NCBI GenBank assembly: GCA_045106855.1 | Contig: JBGCFI010000007.1 | Span: forward strand, 62,001 to 126,000 | DNA length: 64,000 bases | Direction of reading: 5' to 3' | DNA from: Granulosicoccus sp045106855 | Lineage (GTDB): Bacteria; Pseudomonadota; Gammaproteobacteria; Granulosicoccales; Granulosicoccaceae | Shown: positions 35,882 to 45,570 of the stretch, piece by piece | Position numbering within the stretch: the stretch's first letter is position 1 | How the letters are laid out: every line of letters starts with the position of its first letter | The notes under the pieces: model-generated | Seen by the model: only the letters and a program-made list of their open reading frames with translations | Database searches by the model: none | What the model was told of the DNA's origin: nothing | Translations under genes and position numbers: made by a program

Positions 35882-36766
35882 ATGAAAGCACTGCCCGAAT
35901 CCATGTTAAAGAAGCCTGCTGTTGAAGCATTTTTCGATGAAGCAACCAACACCATCAGTTATGTTGTGAAAGATCCAGATAGCGCCAAGTGTGTTGTAGT
36001 GGATTCGGTGATGGATTTTGATTTTTCATCTGGACGCACCGGGTATGCCCAAGCCGACAGAATTATTGATTTTGTGCGGCGGCAAGAGCTGGAGGTTGCG
36101 TGGTTGATCGAAACCCATGTACACGCTGATCATCTCTCGGCAGCTCCCTATATTCAGGATACCCTGGGTGGCAAGATTGGCATTGGCCACAACATAACTG
36201 TTGTACAGGATACATTCGGTAAATTATTTAATGAAGGTACCCAGTTTGAGCGCGATGGTAGCCAGTTCGACGCATTGTTTAATGATCGAGATACTTATCA
36301 GGTCGGGAAGATGACAGTCAATGTTCTTGAGACACCCGGGCACACACCAGCATGCATGACGCATATCATGGGTAATTCTGCATTTGTTGGCGATACCTTG
36401 TTCATGCCAGATAGTGGCTCGGCACGTGCTGACTTTCCCGGCGGGGATGCCGGTATTCTGTTCGATTCTATCCAGAAGATTCTTGAACTTCCAGATGACA
36501 TGATTCTGTACATGTGTCACGACTATGGACCCAATGGCCGAGACATTCAGTGGCAGACAACAGTGGGAGAAGAAAAAAGGCACAATATCCACGTGGGGGC
36601 TGGCAAGACTCGGGAGGACTTCATCAGATTCCGGACAGAGCGAGATTCGCAGCTAGCGGTACCCAGGTTGATCATCCCATCACTTCAGGTAAATATGCGC
36701 GCAGGTGTGGTTCCGCGGGACGAAAACGGTAATCCGGCAATACGCTTCCCCCTTAACTCGCTTTAG
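35882..36766 (+). CDS. MBL-fold metallohydrolase, persulfide dioxygenase/Blh-like
   Basis: This 294-residue metallo-beta-lactamase fold protein has THVHADHLS (first His H79), ETPGHTPACMTHIMG, VGDTLFMPDSGSARADFPGG and YMCHDYGPNGRD. These patterns fit the ETHE1/Blh group of persulfide dioxygenases and related glyoxalase II-like hydrolases, which use one iron to oxidise glutathione persulfide. It lies 26 bases after the broken hybrid kinase and may have been in its operon. Substrate is inferred from family; no sulfur genes are adjacent. Confidence 0.78.
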   Translation: MKALPESMLKKPAVEAFFDEATNTISYVVKDPDSAKCVVVDSVMDFDFSSGRTGYAQADRIIDFVRRQELEVAWLIETHVHADHLSAAPYIQDTLGGKIGIGHNITVVQDTFGKLFNEGTQFERDGSQFDALFNDRDTYQVGKMTVNVLETPGHTPACMTHIMGNSAFVGDTLFMPDSGSARADFPGGDAGILFDSIQKILELPDDMILYMCHDYGPNGRDIQWQTTVGEEKRHNIHVGAGKTREDFIRFRTERDSQLAVPRLIIPSLQVNMRAGVVPRDENGNPAIRFPLNSL

Positions 36767-36776
36767 AGTGTAACGA

Positions 36777-36805
36777 TGCATTGGCTTTTTTCAGCCTTGG
36801 ATGCA
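36777..36805 (+). terminator. Stem-loop after the MBL gene
   Basis: TGCAT and ATGCA plus inner GGCT and AGCC arms form an imperfect hairpin with a T-rich loop, 11 bases after the stop. A second TTTTT run follows near 36822. It is a moderate terminator candidate. Confidence 0.4.
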
Positions 36806-37002
36806 ACCTCCAGTGTGGTGTTTTTCATCAATTTAGCAATTATGACGACAATAAAACGCCGCGTAATGCGTAATAAGGATGCATGTTTTCCTTTGATTGC
36901 TAAACTTTAGGCTCAACAGGTTACTTTTCGAGGAGAAACCTGATTAAAAGCCGTATTAGGTAACAAATTTGCAGGGTTCCTGACACTTGCCGGAGGAGGC
37001 AT

Positions 37003-38754
37003 ATGAAGCCAGGAACCATCACCAGTACCCTCGTTGCCATAGTCGTCGTACTTCAGCTTATATCGCTTGCAGCTGTCACTCAGGCCAACAGGGCACGTCA
37101 GTACAATCAGACGAAGCTACTTGCTGTCCATGAGCTTGATGCCAGGGCTAAAGGCCTGGTGGTTCAGATACAGCAATTTCTCGCTCCAATAACAAGCCAA
37201 CTGACAATCAGTCGTCAATTGTTCGCTGACGGTTTGTTGAAGACGGAAAATAATGCAGTTCTGGAGCGCTATTTTTTATCCCAGTTACGGGCGAATCTGG
37301 GTATGGATTCCATGTATCTTGGACGATACGATGGCAGCTTCGTGGCGGTCACACGATTTGAAAATTCGCTAGTTTCTGGCTACGACAAACCCGTTTTTCT
37401 GGCAAAGATCAGTTCAGTCACTCACGATAATGTGCGGGTCGTCGAATGGCGGGAATACTCGCATCTAGGTGAGGAATTGAACCAATGGACTGAAGAGGCA
37501 GATGTTTATGATCCTCGGCAGCGTGAATGGTATATCAATGCCCAGATGCATGATAAACCGGTATGGACAAATGCTTACTCTTCAACTGATAATCAAAAGC
37601 TCAACATTGCAGCTTCAGTTAATTTGCGCGACAAGGCAAACGTTGATGCCGGGGTACTTGGAGTATCGGTCGACTTGACACAGTTAAGTACGTTGTTAAC
37701 TACAATCCCTTCAAACAAGAAAGCGTCACTATTTCTATTCGATGATAGCTTCAACCAGATAGTCCCTGCGATGTCCAAGAGCTCGCAGTCCCGAACGAAT
37801 GTTCATAGAAATAGTATCCGCTCGATATGGAATGAGCGTGACTTCAATGACCGGCCTGAAAGGTTCCTGCCGCCGATTGATACCCCGGGCAATCGTTATT
37901 CAAACTTAGAGAGACATTGGTACAGCAACAATGATACTCAAGCAAATGTCCTGCGACGAATTCAGCTTTTCGATGGTGCTTTGCATTGGCGTATTTTGCT
38001 CCAAACGCCATTAACTGCACCTGAAAATATACAGAAATCAGTGATGTTCGACGATATGTATCCAACTATGCTCATCATCGTACTCCCGGGAGCACTTGCG
38101 TTACTGGTGATCCTCGGATTGAAGACACCGTTGCAACGACTGCATAATAGAGCAACTATCGACTACCTGACGAAAGCCTGGAATCGAGAAGAATTTTTAA
38201 ACCGCTTTTCAAAGCGGCTGGACAGGGCTCGCAGGCGGTCCGGCAAAAGCCAGTGGGTAGCGGTTGCGCTTGACCTGGATAGATTCAAGCAGATAAACGA
38301 TCAATTCGGACATCATGCTGGAGATGACATACTTAAAGAGGTAGTCATTCGTCTGCAACAGAAAGTCGGTCGGCCTGGATTTGTCGGGCGGCTGGGCGGC
38401 GATGAGTTCGCTATTGCGCTTAAGCTTCCGCCAGGCATAGATGCTCGAATAGCCGTTGAAAGAATACGCAGGTTTGTTGTCAGCATGCCGATCAACAGTG
38501 CTCAGGCACAACATCATATTGGCATGACGGCCGGCATCGCGATTGTGCGTGAGGACGAGAATGCTACCGCAGTTCTTGACAGGGCAGACCATGCATTGGT
38601 TACTGGTAAGGCAATCGCCAAGAACACAACGTATCGTTCCACGGGTATTGATGAGGAGAATGGATTAAGCACAACACGCGCTTTTAAAGACTCCGACAAG
38701 CCCGTTTTTGTGCAATTCGGTGGGGCTGCGCAAGCAGAACTTATAAGGCAGTGA
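37003..38754 (+). CDS. Membrane diguanylate cyclase with dCache-like sensor
   Basis: This 583-residue protein has an N-terminal membrane helix (about 7-25), a large periplasmic Cache-type domain (YDPRQREWYINAQMHDKPVW, SVNLRDK), a second membrane helix (about 347-370) and a C-terminal GGDEF domain (LDLDRFKQINDQFGHHAGDD, GRLGGDEFAIAL with GGDEF at 465-469). The active site is intact, so it should make cyclic di-GMP. The inhibitory RxxD site five residues upstream reads RPGF, so product inhibition is probably absent. A strong GGAGGAGG precedes the ATG at 37003. The Cache domain probably binds a small metabolite outside the inner membrane. Confidence 0.88.
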   Translation: MKPGTITSTLVAIVVVLQLISLAAVTQANRARQYNQTKLLAVHELDARAKGLVVQIQQFLAPITSQLTISRQLFADGLLKTENNAVLERYFLSQLRANLGMDSMYLGRYDGSFVAVTRFENSLVSGYDKPVFLAKISSVTHDNVRVVEWREYSHLGEELNQWTEEADVYDPRQREWYINAQMHDKPVWTNAYSSTDNQKLNIAASVNLRDKANVDAGVLGVSVDLTQLSTLLTTIPSNKKASLFLFDDSFNQIVPAMSKSSQSRTNVHRNSIRSIWNERDFNDRPERFLPPIDTPGNRYSNLERHWYSNNDTQANVLRRIQLFDGALHWRILLQTPLTAPENIQKSVMFDDMYPTMLIIVLPGALALLVILGLKTPLQRLHNRATIDYLTKAWNREEFLNRFSKRLDRARRRSGKSQWVAVALDLDRFKQINDQFGHHAGDDILKEVVIRLQQKVGRPGFVGRLGGDEFAIALKLPPGIDARIAVERIRRFVVSMPINSAQAQHHIGMTAGIAIVREDENATAVLDRADHALVTGKAIAKNTTYRSTGIDEENGLSTTRAFKDSDKPVFVQFGGAAQAELIRQ

Positions 38755-38868
38755 TCGTAGCAATAGTCAGCAGTTTTAGGCACTGACGAAAACTACCACG
38801 AAAAAATTCAACACACAGACGCATCAAGCTTGTCATAATCGTCCCCTGACCATTAACAGGAATGGGGT

Positions 38869-39768
38869 GTGGGCATCATGGCTGTGGTTAAAATGGATGC
38901 GTTGAGGGGTGTGCTCGTTGCTGATGCCGCGTCAATGGGCCTGCACTGGCTCTATGATCACGAGCAGATTGCCGCAGTGGAGTCTACTGGCAGTCTGCTT
39001 TTCAGACAACCTGACGCAAATATTTTTAAAGGGCGCAAGGCGTACTTCGCTCACGCGGGACGGTATGCGGGTCAACTTTCGCATTACGGTGAGTCTGCGT
39101 GGCTTATGAATACCGTGTGTGCGGATGGTAGCTATGACAGCTCCGTTCATCGTCAGGTGTTCTTTGACACTTTCGGGCCTTGTGGCTCGTTCGTTGGGTA
39201 TGCCGACCGGCCAACCAAGGCACTAGTAGCTCGGATTATCACAGAGGCTGATGATCTGGAAGACCCAACGGGTATGATCGATGACCAAATGCCCGGCCTG
39301 TGTCCAGTGGCTGCAATATTTGCCTGTGGATTACCTAGAGATGATACGGCCCGTGCAGTCGGTGTTATCTCGGTTCATCAGGATGTTCTGGATAGTGCTC
39401 TGCTTTTACATGATTGTCTCGGGTGTATTGCTGATGGTATGCCTCTGAAAGCGGCGCTTAAGCAGACGGCCACTTCAGGCTCATCTACAATCCACAAGCT
39501 CGTGCAGGAGGCCTTGTCCATACAAGAATACCAACCTCTGGAAGTTGCCATGCAATTTGGACTGGCTTGCCACGTACCACAAGGTATGCCCATTGTGTGG
39601 CATATACTCAATCACGTTGAAGATTTTGAAAGCGCGGTTCGTGACAATATTCGTTGCGGTGGCGATAGTTGCGGGCGAGCCATGTCATTGGGGGCCATTG
39701 CAGGCCTCGCTTTTGATATTCCCGCCGATATGCTTGATGCCATGGACGCTACCTATTCGATCATTTAG
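38869..39768 (+). CDS. ADP-ribosylglycohydrolase/J1-crystallin-like protein
   Basis: This protein of about 299 residues (GTG at 38869 with AGGA upstream; ATG at 38878 is the alternative) has the all-helical ADP-ribosylglycohydrolase pattern: VADAASMGLHWLYD at the N terminus and GGDSCGRAMSLGAIAGLAF at the C terminus. In active enzymes the latter reads GGDTDT and binds metal; here the second Asp is lost, as in the eye-lens J1 crystallin branch. So it may not remove ADP-ribose, or may act on another substrate. No ADP-ribosyltransferase gene is adjacent. Family is likely, activity doubtful. Confidence 0.7.
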   Translation: MGIMAVVKMDALRGVLVADAASMGLHWLYDHEQIAAVESTGSLLFRQPDANIFKGRKAYFAHAGRYAGQLSHYGESAWLMNTVCADGSYDSSVHRQVFFDTFGPCGSFVGYADRPTKALVARIITEADDLEDPTGMIDDQMPGLCPVAAIFACGLPRDDTARAVGVISVHQDVLDSALLLHDCLGCIADGMPLKAALKQTATSGSSTIHKLVQEALSIQEYQPLEVAMQFGLACHVPQGMPIVWHILNHVEDFESAVRDNIRCGGDSCGRAMSLGAIAGLAFDIPADMLDAMDATYSII

Positions 39769-39885
39769 TAGAGACGAAGGTAACTGATGAACAGCTTTGT
39801 CTTGCGATAACACTATCGTTTGATCGCAATCAGTCGTAAAGTTAGCTCGTTCGGTGTTTTTACTTAACTCAAACTGGAACAAACT

Positions 39886-40332
39886 ATGTCAATGAGATTT
39901 CTTCACAGCATGATACGCGTACAGAATGTTGATGCTGCACTGGATTTTTTCTGCAATAAACTCGGTATGGTTGAAACGCGTAGAACAGAAAATGAAAAAG
40001 GTCGTTTCACACTGATCTTTCTGGCGGCAGAAAAGGATCTTGCGCAAGCCCGTAGCCACAATGCACCAGAAGTGGAGTTGACTTACAATTGGGACACTAG
40101 AGAGTATGTCAATGGAGACAATTTTGGGCATCTCGCATTTAAAGTGGACAACATTCATGCGACTTGTCAGTCACTGATGGATGCCGGTGTTACCATATTA
40201 CGTCCACCACGCGAGGGTAGAATGGCATTTGTCAAATCACCTGATGGAATTTCCATAGAACTACTTCAGGAAGGTGATGCTCTGGAGCCGTGCGAACCCT
40301 GGATATCCATGGAAAATACAGGTAGCTGGTAG
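39886..40332 (+). CDS. gloA: Lactoylglutathione lyase (glyoxalase I)
   Basis: This 148-residue glyoxalase I converts the methylglyoxal-glutathione adduct to lactoylglutathione. Four metal ligands are visible: His in LHSMIRV, Glu in VELTYNW, His in NFGHLAF and Glu in SIELLQ. TRRTENEKGRFTLIFLAA and GVTILRPPREGRMAFVKSPD are standard family segments. It starts at ATG 39886 (a second ATG at 39892 is possible) and is followed by a strong terminator. The short form fits the bacterial Ni2+-type enzyme. Confidence 0.9.
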   Translation: MSMRFLHSMIRVQNVDAALDFFCNKLGMVETRRTENEKGRFTLIFLAAEKDLAQARSHNAPEVELTYNWDTREYVNGDNFGHLAFKVDNIHATCQSLMDAGVTILRPPREGRMAFVKSPDGISIELLQEGDALEPCEPWISMENTGSW

Positions 40333-40351
40333 TTGGGTAATAACAACTCAC

Positions 40352-40390
40352 ATCCATGCTATAGCGGTTTGCTATAGCATGGATATTTTT
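40352..40390. terminator. Strong rho-independent terminator between gloA and yceI
   Basis: ATCCATGCTATAGC (40352-40365), loop GGTTT and GCTATAGCATGGAT (40371-40384) give a perfect 14-bp stem followed by ATTTTTG. It lies 20 bases after gloA. The yceI-like gene converges on it, so it may serve both strands. Confidence 0.85.
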
Positions 40391-40500
40391 GAAGAATTCT
40401 ATACGTGATCAATAGAATTTTCACACGGTAAACATCTTGTGCTAGCCGTTGGATTCTGGCTTGCGCCTGTAAAAGGTTTTTGGCGGTACGCCGAAGTCCG

Positions 40501-41091
40501 TTACTTGGTAAACGCCAGACTAAATGATACGGGGACTGTCGACGGTATGTGAAATACCTTTGCCAGATCTGCCAATTTGGCCAGACCGCTGGAAAACTCG
40601 TGTACGTTTGTATCGAAAAGCACGGGCTCTGTCGTATTGACGAGTACCTGATCACCTTGAACGTTTACCGTGACCATCAACGATAGCCCACTTGTTTTGC
40701 CATGCAGGTCCAGTGTTGCCGGAAGTTCAATCTGTCGAGAGCCCTCTATCAGCGCGTTGTCGGGAATCTCTGCAGTGATAGTCGCTTCTGGATAGGTGGC
40801 CGTGTTAAATAGAAATTCCGCCATTCTTTCGTTTCGTATACCGACGCCCGTTTCAATTTTTTCCAGTGGGATAATCACTTGCGCGTTGCCATTGTTGTCA
40901 ACGGCCCCTGTAAGAGAGGAGAACCTGAAAAGTTCCGAGGCACTGGTGCTACCATCACCAGTGACTTTTACAGATACCAGTGAAACGGACGATCGGTTGG
41001 TGTCCAGGGCCATCTCGGCCGCGACGGGGCCTGCTGCAATCAGCGCTAGGCTCATGCCAGCGCCCACTATAATATTTGACAAGATTCTCAT
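40501..41091 (-). CDS. YceI-family periplasmic protein
   Basis: This 196-residue exported protein has a signal peptide (cleavage near GPVAA|EM) and a YceI lipocalin-like fold: ALDTNRSSVSLVSVKVTGDG, RFSSLTGAV and TVNVQGDQVLVNTTEPVLFD. YceI proteins bind isoprenoid-like lipids in the periplasm; the biological role is usually unknown. The start is ATG at 41091. The leader holds a 13-bp stem-loop at 41182-41213. It converges with gloA. Confidence 0.8.
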   Translation of the reverse strand: MRILSNIIVGAGMSLALIAAGPVAAEMALDTNRSSVSLVSVKVTGDGSTSASELFRFSSLTGAVDNNGNAQVIIPLEKIETGVGIRNERMAEFLFNTATYPEATITAEIPDNALIEGSRQIELPATLDLHGKTSGLSLMVTVNVQGDQVLVNTTEPVLFDTNVHEFSSGLAKLADLAKVFHIPSTVPVSFSLAFTK

Positions 41092-41567
41092 GATGCTCCT
41101 TGGTTTTCTTGTGAATAACTATCCGCTTACTGACATCGCCAAAAGTGAAACCGATAGAATTTTCAGGTAATCGATGAATTCCAGGGAGCATTAATGTATC
41201 CATTAACTCCCTGAAAATATTCGGTATCGATAACGCTTCACAATTGACCGAGCTGCGACATACCAGCTATGTGCACTCGTTTCACCTAGGTGTGTGGACA
41301 CGACTAACGCTATTGAGTTCAATCAACATGAGGTTTTAATACCGACAAGGCATTGTTACAGGAATTCAGGAAAAATTTCCGGTGATGTATCACGCTACTT
41401 ATCGAAGCTATCAATTTGTATTGAGAATTCACGAATTGCTCACATTTTTTTCGCTACTATCCGTTGATACGTAAGCTTTGGGAAACTGGACATGACAGAT
41501 AGGTATAACGTTGCTCCAAGACCCTCTCCAGCTCGCGTCCAACGTGTACGATATCCCGAACCTCGCA
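41092..41567. other. Divergent intergenic region between yceI and the GH10 gene
   Basis: About 470 bases with no supported gene. It contains a hairpin at 41182-41213: CAGGGAG pairs with CTCCCTG and TTAATG with CATTAA, with a 2-base bulge and a 4-base loop. There is no T-run on either strand, so it is more likely a leader structure of yceI than a terminator. The rest should hold both promoters. Confidence 0.45.
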
Positions 41568-43523
41568 ATGTATTCAAAATCAATGCTTCAGCACCTGGCC
41601 AACAGCCATCGGGTTCTTGTCGGTTTACCTCTCATACTAGTATTGTGTCTAGGGAGCTGTAGCAGCTCTGACAACTCCGATGGCGGGGGCACCGCTCCCG
41701 GAAATACAGCCGAGCTGCCTGGTGTGACACCACAGCCTGCTGACGCAATCACTGATCCGCCCGATCAAAATGATGAACCTGTGCGTGAGGCACCGGAGTT
41801 CAATAATGCTGCAGGATTTGAAGTATTCCGTGAACCCCATGACCGACTGCCAGTTTTAGCGCTCCCTGATGATGCAACCGATGAGCTCGAATTTTCCGCT
41901 GGTCTGCCAGCACCGGTATTGACGATTCCGCCAGATCTTGACACGAGTGAGAACAGCGCGCCGTTTTTTTCAGGTCTGCAAAATTTGGATGTTGTGGCAG
42001 GTGAAATGGTTGCCATCCTGTTTGACCCTCAAGATCTGAACGACAATCTGCCTGGCATGTACCCCCAGAATCTACCATTGGGTGCAACTTTTGACGACAA
42101 CCGCGACGGCACCAAAACATTCCGTTGGCAACCTCTGCAAGCGGACGCAGGAATTTTTCGTCTCACAGTGGTTGCCGTAGATGCAGAAGAACCGGATTTT
42201 TTAAGTTCGCAATCTGTACTTATACGTATCACTCTTCCCGAAGATCCTTCGTCAATTCCAAATGTAGCGCCCATGTTGGAGACACCGCGTGTCTACTCCG
42301 TCAGAGTAAATGATCCGGTTGTTGTCGAATTGAAAGGACAAGATCTTAACGGCACTATCCCGACTCTTGAGTTACCCGAACCACCGGATGGCGCCAGTTT
42401 TTTACAACACCCGAGGTTTGATGAAGTGTATGTACTGAAATTTACTCCACAAGTTACCGGTGAATTCGTGATTGATGTATTGGTAAGAGACTCGGAAGAT
42501 CCTAATCTGACATCAGTTGAAACAGTATCGATAAGCGTACTTGACGCGCAGTCGTTTGAGGGTAACGGTTTGACACTGAAAGATCTTGGCTGGAACCATG
42601 AACTGAAAGTAGGGTTCGCAGCTGCTCAATCGTTCTACCACCAGCCAGATGGCGCAGTTTACGCTGATATAGCAGCACGAGAGTTTAATATCGTAACACC
42701 TGAAAACTCGATGAAAATGGATACAATCAATCCTTTGCCGGGTCACTATGAGTTTGCTGCTACGGACAATCTCATACGCTTTGCAAAGCGCCATGAAATG
42801 CAAGTACACGGTCATCCTCTGGTTTGGCATAGGCAGTTACCTGAATGGATAACAAAGAGCGAAGTAGCTGACCGTGAACAACATATGAATGACTTCATTC
42901 AACGCATCATGGAACGCTACCATGCCGATATCCCCATTTGGGATGTTGTCAATGAACCTATCGGCGCTGAAGGCAGTTTGCGAAGCGATTCAGTCTGGTT
43001 TGAGGCTATGGGAGAGTTTTACATCGACAAGGCTTTACAGCAAGCACGTTCGATATCACCCTCAGCTGCGTTACTCATCAATGAGTTTGATATCGGTATG
43101 GCTGGTGAAAAATTCAGTGGTCTTGTACAGCTAATTGAACGTTTACAGGCCCGTAATGTGCCCCTGGATGGTATTGGCTTTCAATTACATCTGTTCGACA
43201 ATTTTTCAACTTTTGAACAACTACGTAACAACTTCACGATAATTGAATCTTTGGGACTCGATATTTACATAACAGAGCTTGATGTGTCGATCAGCGCAGA
43301 GGGTGAGCCTTCATCGCAGCAGCTGATTCAGCAGGCGGATGTCTATCGGGAAATCGCTGAAATTTGTGTGCAGCATAGTCGATGTAAGGCACTGCAGATG
43401 TGGGGCTTCACTGATCAGTATTCTTTCAGATCGAATTTTAACCCTTTACCATATGATCGAGCTTATCAGCAAAAACCAGCCTATCAGGCATTACAACAGG
43501 CACTGTCGATAAGTCCGCAATAA
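41568..43523 (+). CDS. GH10 endo-1,4-beta-xylanase lipoprotein
   Basis: The product (651 residues from ATG at 41568; 41583 also possible) is an outer-membrane-type lipoprotein: lipobox VLCLGSC, an acidic linker, two cadherin/Ig-like beta modules (about 120-345), and a C-terminal glycoside hydrolase family 10 barrel. Catalytic residues are visible as the acid/base Glu in WDVVNEP (E463) and the nucleophile Glu in ITELDV (E570). Other GH10 marks are NSMKMDTINP and GHPLVWHRQLPEW. It would cut xylan at the cell surface. A TTG at 41511 lies upstream in frame but puts extra residues before the signal peptide. No transporter for xylo-oligosaccharides is adjacent. Confidence 0.9.
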   Translation: MYSKSMLQHLANSHRVLVGLPLILVLCLGSCSSSDNSDGGGTAPGNTAELPGVTPQPADAITDPPDQNDEPVREAPEFNNAAGFEVFREPHDRLPVLALPDDATDELEFSAGLPAPVLTIPPDLDTSENSAPFFSGLQNLDVVAGEMVAILFDPQDLNDNLPGMYPQNLPLGATFDDNRDGTKTFRWQPLQADAGIFRLTVVAVDAEEPDFLSSQSVLIRITLPEDPSSIPNVAPMLETPRVYSVRVNDPVVVELKGQDLNGTIPTLELPEPPDGASFLQHPRFDEVYVLKFTPQVTGEFVIDVLVRDSEDPNLTSVETVSISVLDAQSFEGNGLTLKDLGWNHELKVGFAAAQSFYHQPDGAVYADIAAREFNIVTPENSMKMDTINPLPGHYEFAATDNLIRFAKRHEMQVHGHPLVWHRQLPEWITKSEVADREQHMNDFIQRIMERYHADIPIWDVVNEPIGAEGSLRSDSVWFEAMGEFYIDKALQQARSISPSAALLINEFDIGMAGEKFSGLVQLIERLQARNVPLDGIGFQLHLFDNFSTFEQLRNNFTIIESLGLDIYITELDVSISAEGEPSSQQLIQQADVYREIAEICVQHSRCKALQMWGFTDQYSFRSNFNPLPYDRAYQQKPAYQALQQALSISPQ

Positions 43524-43548
43524 CACTGGTTGTTAAAGCGCTATTGGG

Positions 43549-45051
43549 TTAATCATTTTCAGCCTGGGCATTTTTGCGTAAAAACCAGACGAAGGAGATC
43601 ACTGACAACACGAGTAGCGCCACTGCCACTGGGCTTTTAAGCATCTGAGTCAGGTCACCGTTGGTCAATGCCAGAGATTGGGCGATGGACTTCTCGAATC
43701 GTGGCCCGAGAAAAAACGCGATGATGAAAATCACCAGCGAATACCCGAAACATTTCATTACATACCCCAACACGGCAAACATCAACATAATAGCCACACC
43801 GAATAGTCCGCTAGTCGCCATTGATACACCGACGAAACACAGTAGCAATGCTGAGGTGTAGATAATTGACGCTGGCGCCGAGACCACTTTCACCCAGACT
43901 CTGAGTAGGATTTGTCCAACCCAGAGATTGAGGAAATTTGCCATTATCATTGCGCCGAAAAGACCATAAACAAATCGCCCCTGGTTTTCAAAAAGCAAGG
44001 GGCCGGGTTGCATGCCATGGATCATGAAAGCACTGATCAGCAGAGCAGCACCGACGCTTCCGGGAATACCCAAAGTCAGAAGAGGAATAAGGTTGGCACC
44101 AACCACTGCGGAATTGGCGGATTCCGAGGCGGCAATACCCTGGATATTTCCTTTACCGAAGCTACCGGGGTCTTTCGATACTGCTTTGGTCATGGAATAG
44201 GACATGAATGCCGCGGCTGTAGAGCCGATGCCGGGTAATGCACCCAGGATAGTTCCGATCGTAGCCCCTCGGAGCATCGTGTAACGGCACGACCAGTACT
44301 CGATCCAGGTGACTCTACGCTCGTCCGGATTACCTCTGTCTGTACTCACTATCGCCGACTGGATACCGCCACACGCTTGAGACAAGCGGTGCAGGATCTC
44401 TGATATAGCAAGCATGCCGATAGCGACCGAAGGCAATGGCAAGCCGTCGAACAAGTCCCAGTGGCCGAAGATAAGCCGAGGCGTGAAGTGTTCCGGATCC
44501 TGGCCAATTGATGCTACCAGTAGACCCAGAGCGGCGGCAATGACGCCTTTGGTTAGGGAATTGCCCATCAAGCCAGCCAATACGGAGAAGGCAAAGATCA
44601 TTAAAGCGACTATTTCGATCGGGCCCATTCTCAACGCAAGAACCGCTAGAGGTGCAGAAACGGTGATAAGGACAATGTCACTGAAGGTATCTCCCGTAAC
44701 GGATGAAAACAATGCCATTTTAGTGGCTTTTAGGGGCTTTCCCTGCCTGGCTAGTGGGTGGCCGTCCAAAGCCGTTGCCGCGGCGTCCGGAGTACCGGGA
44801 GTATTCATCAGAATCGCAGGCACAGCGCCACCAACTAATCCACCCTTGTTGACTCCCACGAGAAATGCAATGGCAGGTAACGGGTCGAGTCCGAAAGTAA
44901 ACGGAATGGCAATCGCCATGGCCATGATGGGACCTATACCCGGAACAGCACCGACAAATTGCCCGAGAACCACGCCCAGCAATACAAAAGCCAGATTATA
45001 TATCGTGAAAGCATCCGAGAATCCGGCCAGAATTGTCGAAAGGTCAACCAT
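43549..45051 (-). CDS. tctA: Tripartite tricarboxylate transporter large membrane subunit TctA
   Basis: This 500-residue membrane protein with about twelve hydrophobic helices belongs to the TctA family. Typical segments are GQFVGAVPGIGPIMAMAIAI, GAVPAILMNTPGTPDAAATA and ALPGIGSTAAAFMSYSMTKA. It forms the channel of a secondary, ion-driven uptake system with TctB and the periplasmic TctC. It is 12 bases after tctB. TTT systems carry citrate, terephthalate and other carboxylates; position opposite the acyl-CoA operon suggests the substrate of that pathway. Confidence 0.93.
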   Translation of the reverse strand: MVDLSTILAGFSDAFTIYNLAFVLLGVVLGQFVGAVPGIGPIMAMAIAIPFTFGLDPLPAIAFLVGVNKGGLVGGAVPAILMNTPGTPDAAATALDGHPLARQGKPLKATKMALFSSVTGDTFSDIVLITVSAPLAVLALRMGPIEIVALMIFAFSVLAGLMGNSLTKGVIAAALGLLVASIGQDPEHFTPRLIFGHWDLFDGLPLPSVAIGMLAISEILHRLSQACGGIQSAIVSTDRGNPDERRVTWIEYWSCRYTMLRGATIGTILGALPGIGSTAAAFMSYSMTKAVSKDPGSFGKGNIQGIAASESANSAVVGANLIPLLTLGIPGSVGAALLISAFMIHGMQPGPLLFENQGRFVYGLFGAMIMANFLNLWVGQILLRVWVKVVSAPASIIYTSALLLCFVGVSMATSGLFGVAIMLMFAVLGYVMKCFGYSLVIFIIAFFLGPRFEKSIAQSLALTNGDLTQMLKSPVAVALLVLSVISFVWFLRKNAQAEND

Positions 45052-45063
45052 GGTTATAAGTGC

Positions 45064-45489
45064 TCAAGGTAGTGAGCGACCTAGCGCGTGGATTACCAGA
45101 AACCAGATCAGGGCAGGCATGCCCAAAGAGCCTGCAATCAGCCACAATGCTCTTCGCTCACCGATCAACAACATAATGGCAAGAGCCATAAATGGGGCGA
45201 CGAACTCAAAACCGAACCACATCATGGCGTAGATTCCCGCTGCCAGTACAGCCCCATGTATTCCGGCTCTGAGCATGTTGCTCGGATCGTTAATTGACTG
45301 TGCAGTTGGTTTGAAAACCAGGAGTGCCCCGCAGGTGGCAATAACTACCGAGAGGATGTCCGGTACCGTACTCGGCTGGATATTTCCAGCGCTGACTGAT
45401 TCGATGTATCTGGGATTAACCAGAAAATACATTGCCAGTCCCAACAGGAGAAAGAACGTTCCCGAGATACGATCCGCAGATATGCTCAT
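45064..45489 (-). CDS. tctB: Tripartite tricarboxylate transporter small membrane subunit TctB
   Basis: This 141-residue protein with four predicted membrane helices fits TctB in length, helix count and order between tctC and tctA. It begins ISADRISGTFFLLLGLAMYF, typical of the DUF1468/TctB family. The start is ATG at 45489. The sequence is weakly conserved within the family, so the call rests partly on the operon. Confidence 0.85.
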   Translation of the reverse strand: MSISADRISGTFFLLLGLAMYFLVNPRYIESVSAGNIQPSTVPDILSVVIATCGALLVFKPTAQSINDPSNMLRAGIHGAVLAAGIYAMMWFGFEFVAPFMALAIMLLIGERRALWLIAGSLGMPALIWFLVIHALGRSLP

Positions 45490-45570
45490 GGCCTGCTTCT
45501 TGACAAACGAATGAATCCCGACGCGTTAAGCGCCGGGCCTGAATTCGATGACATGATCAAGTAGACAGGT

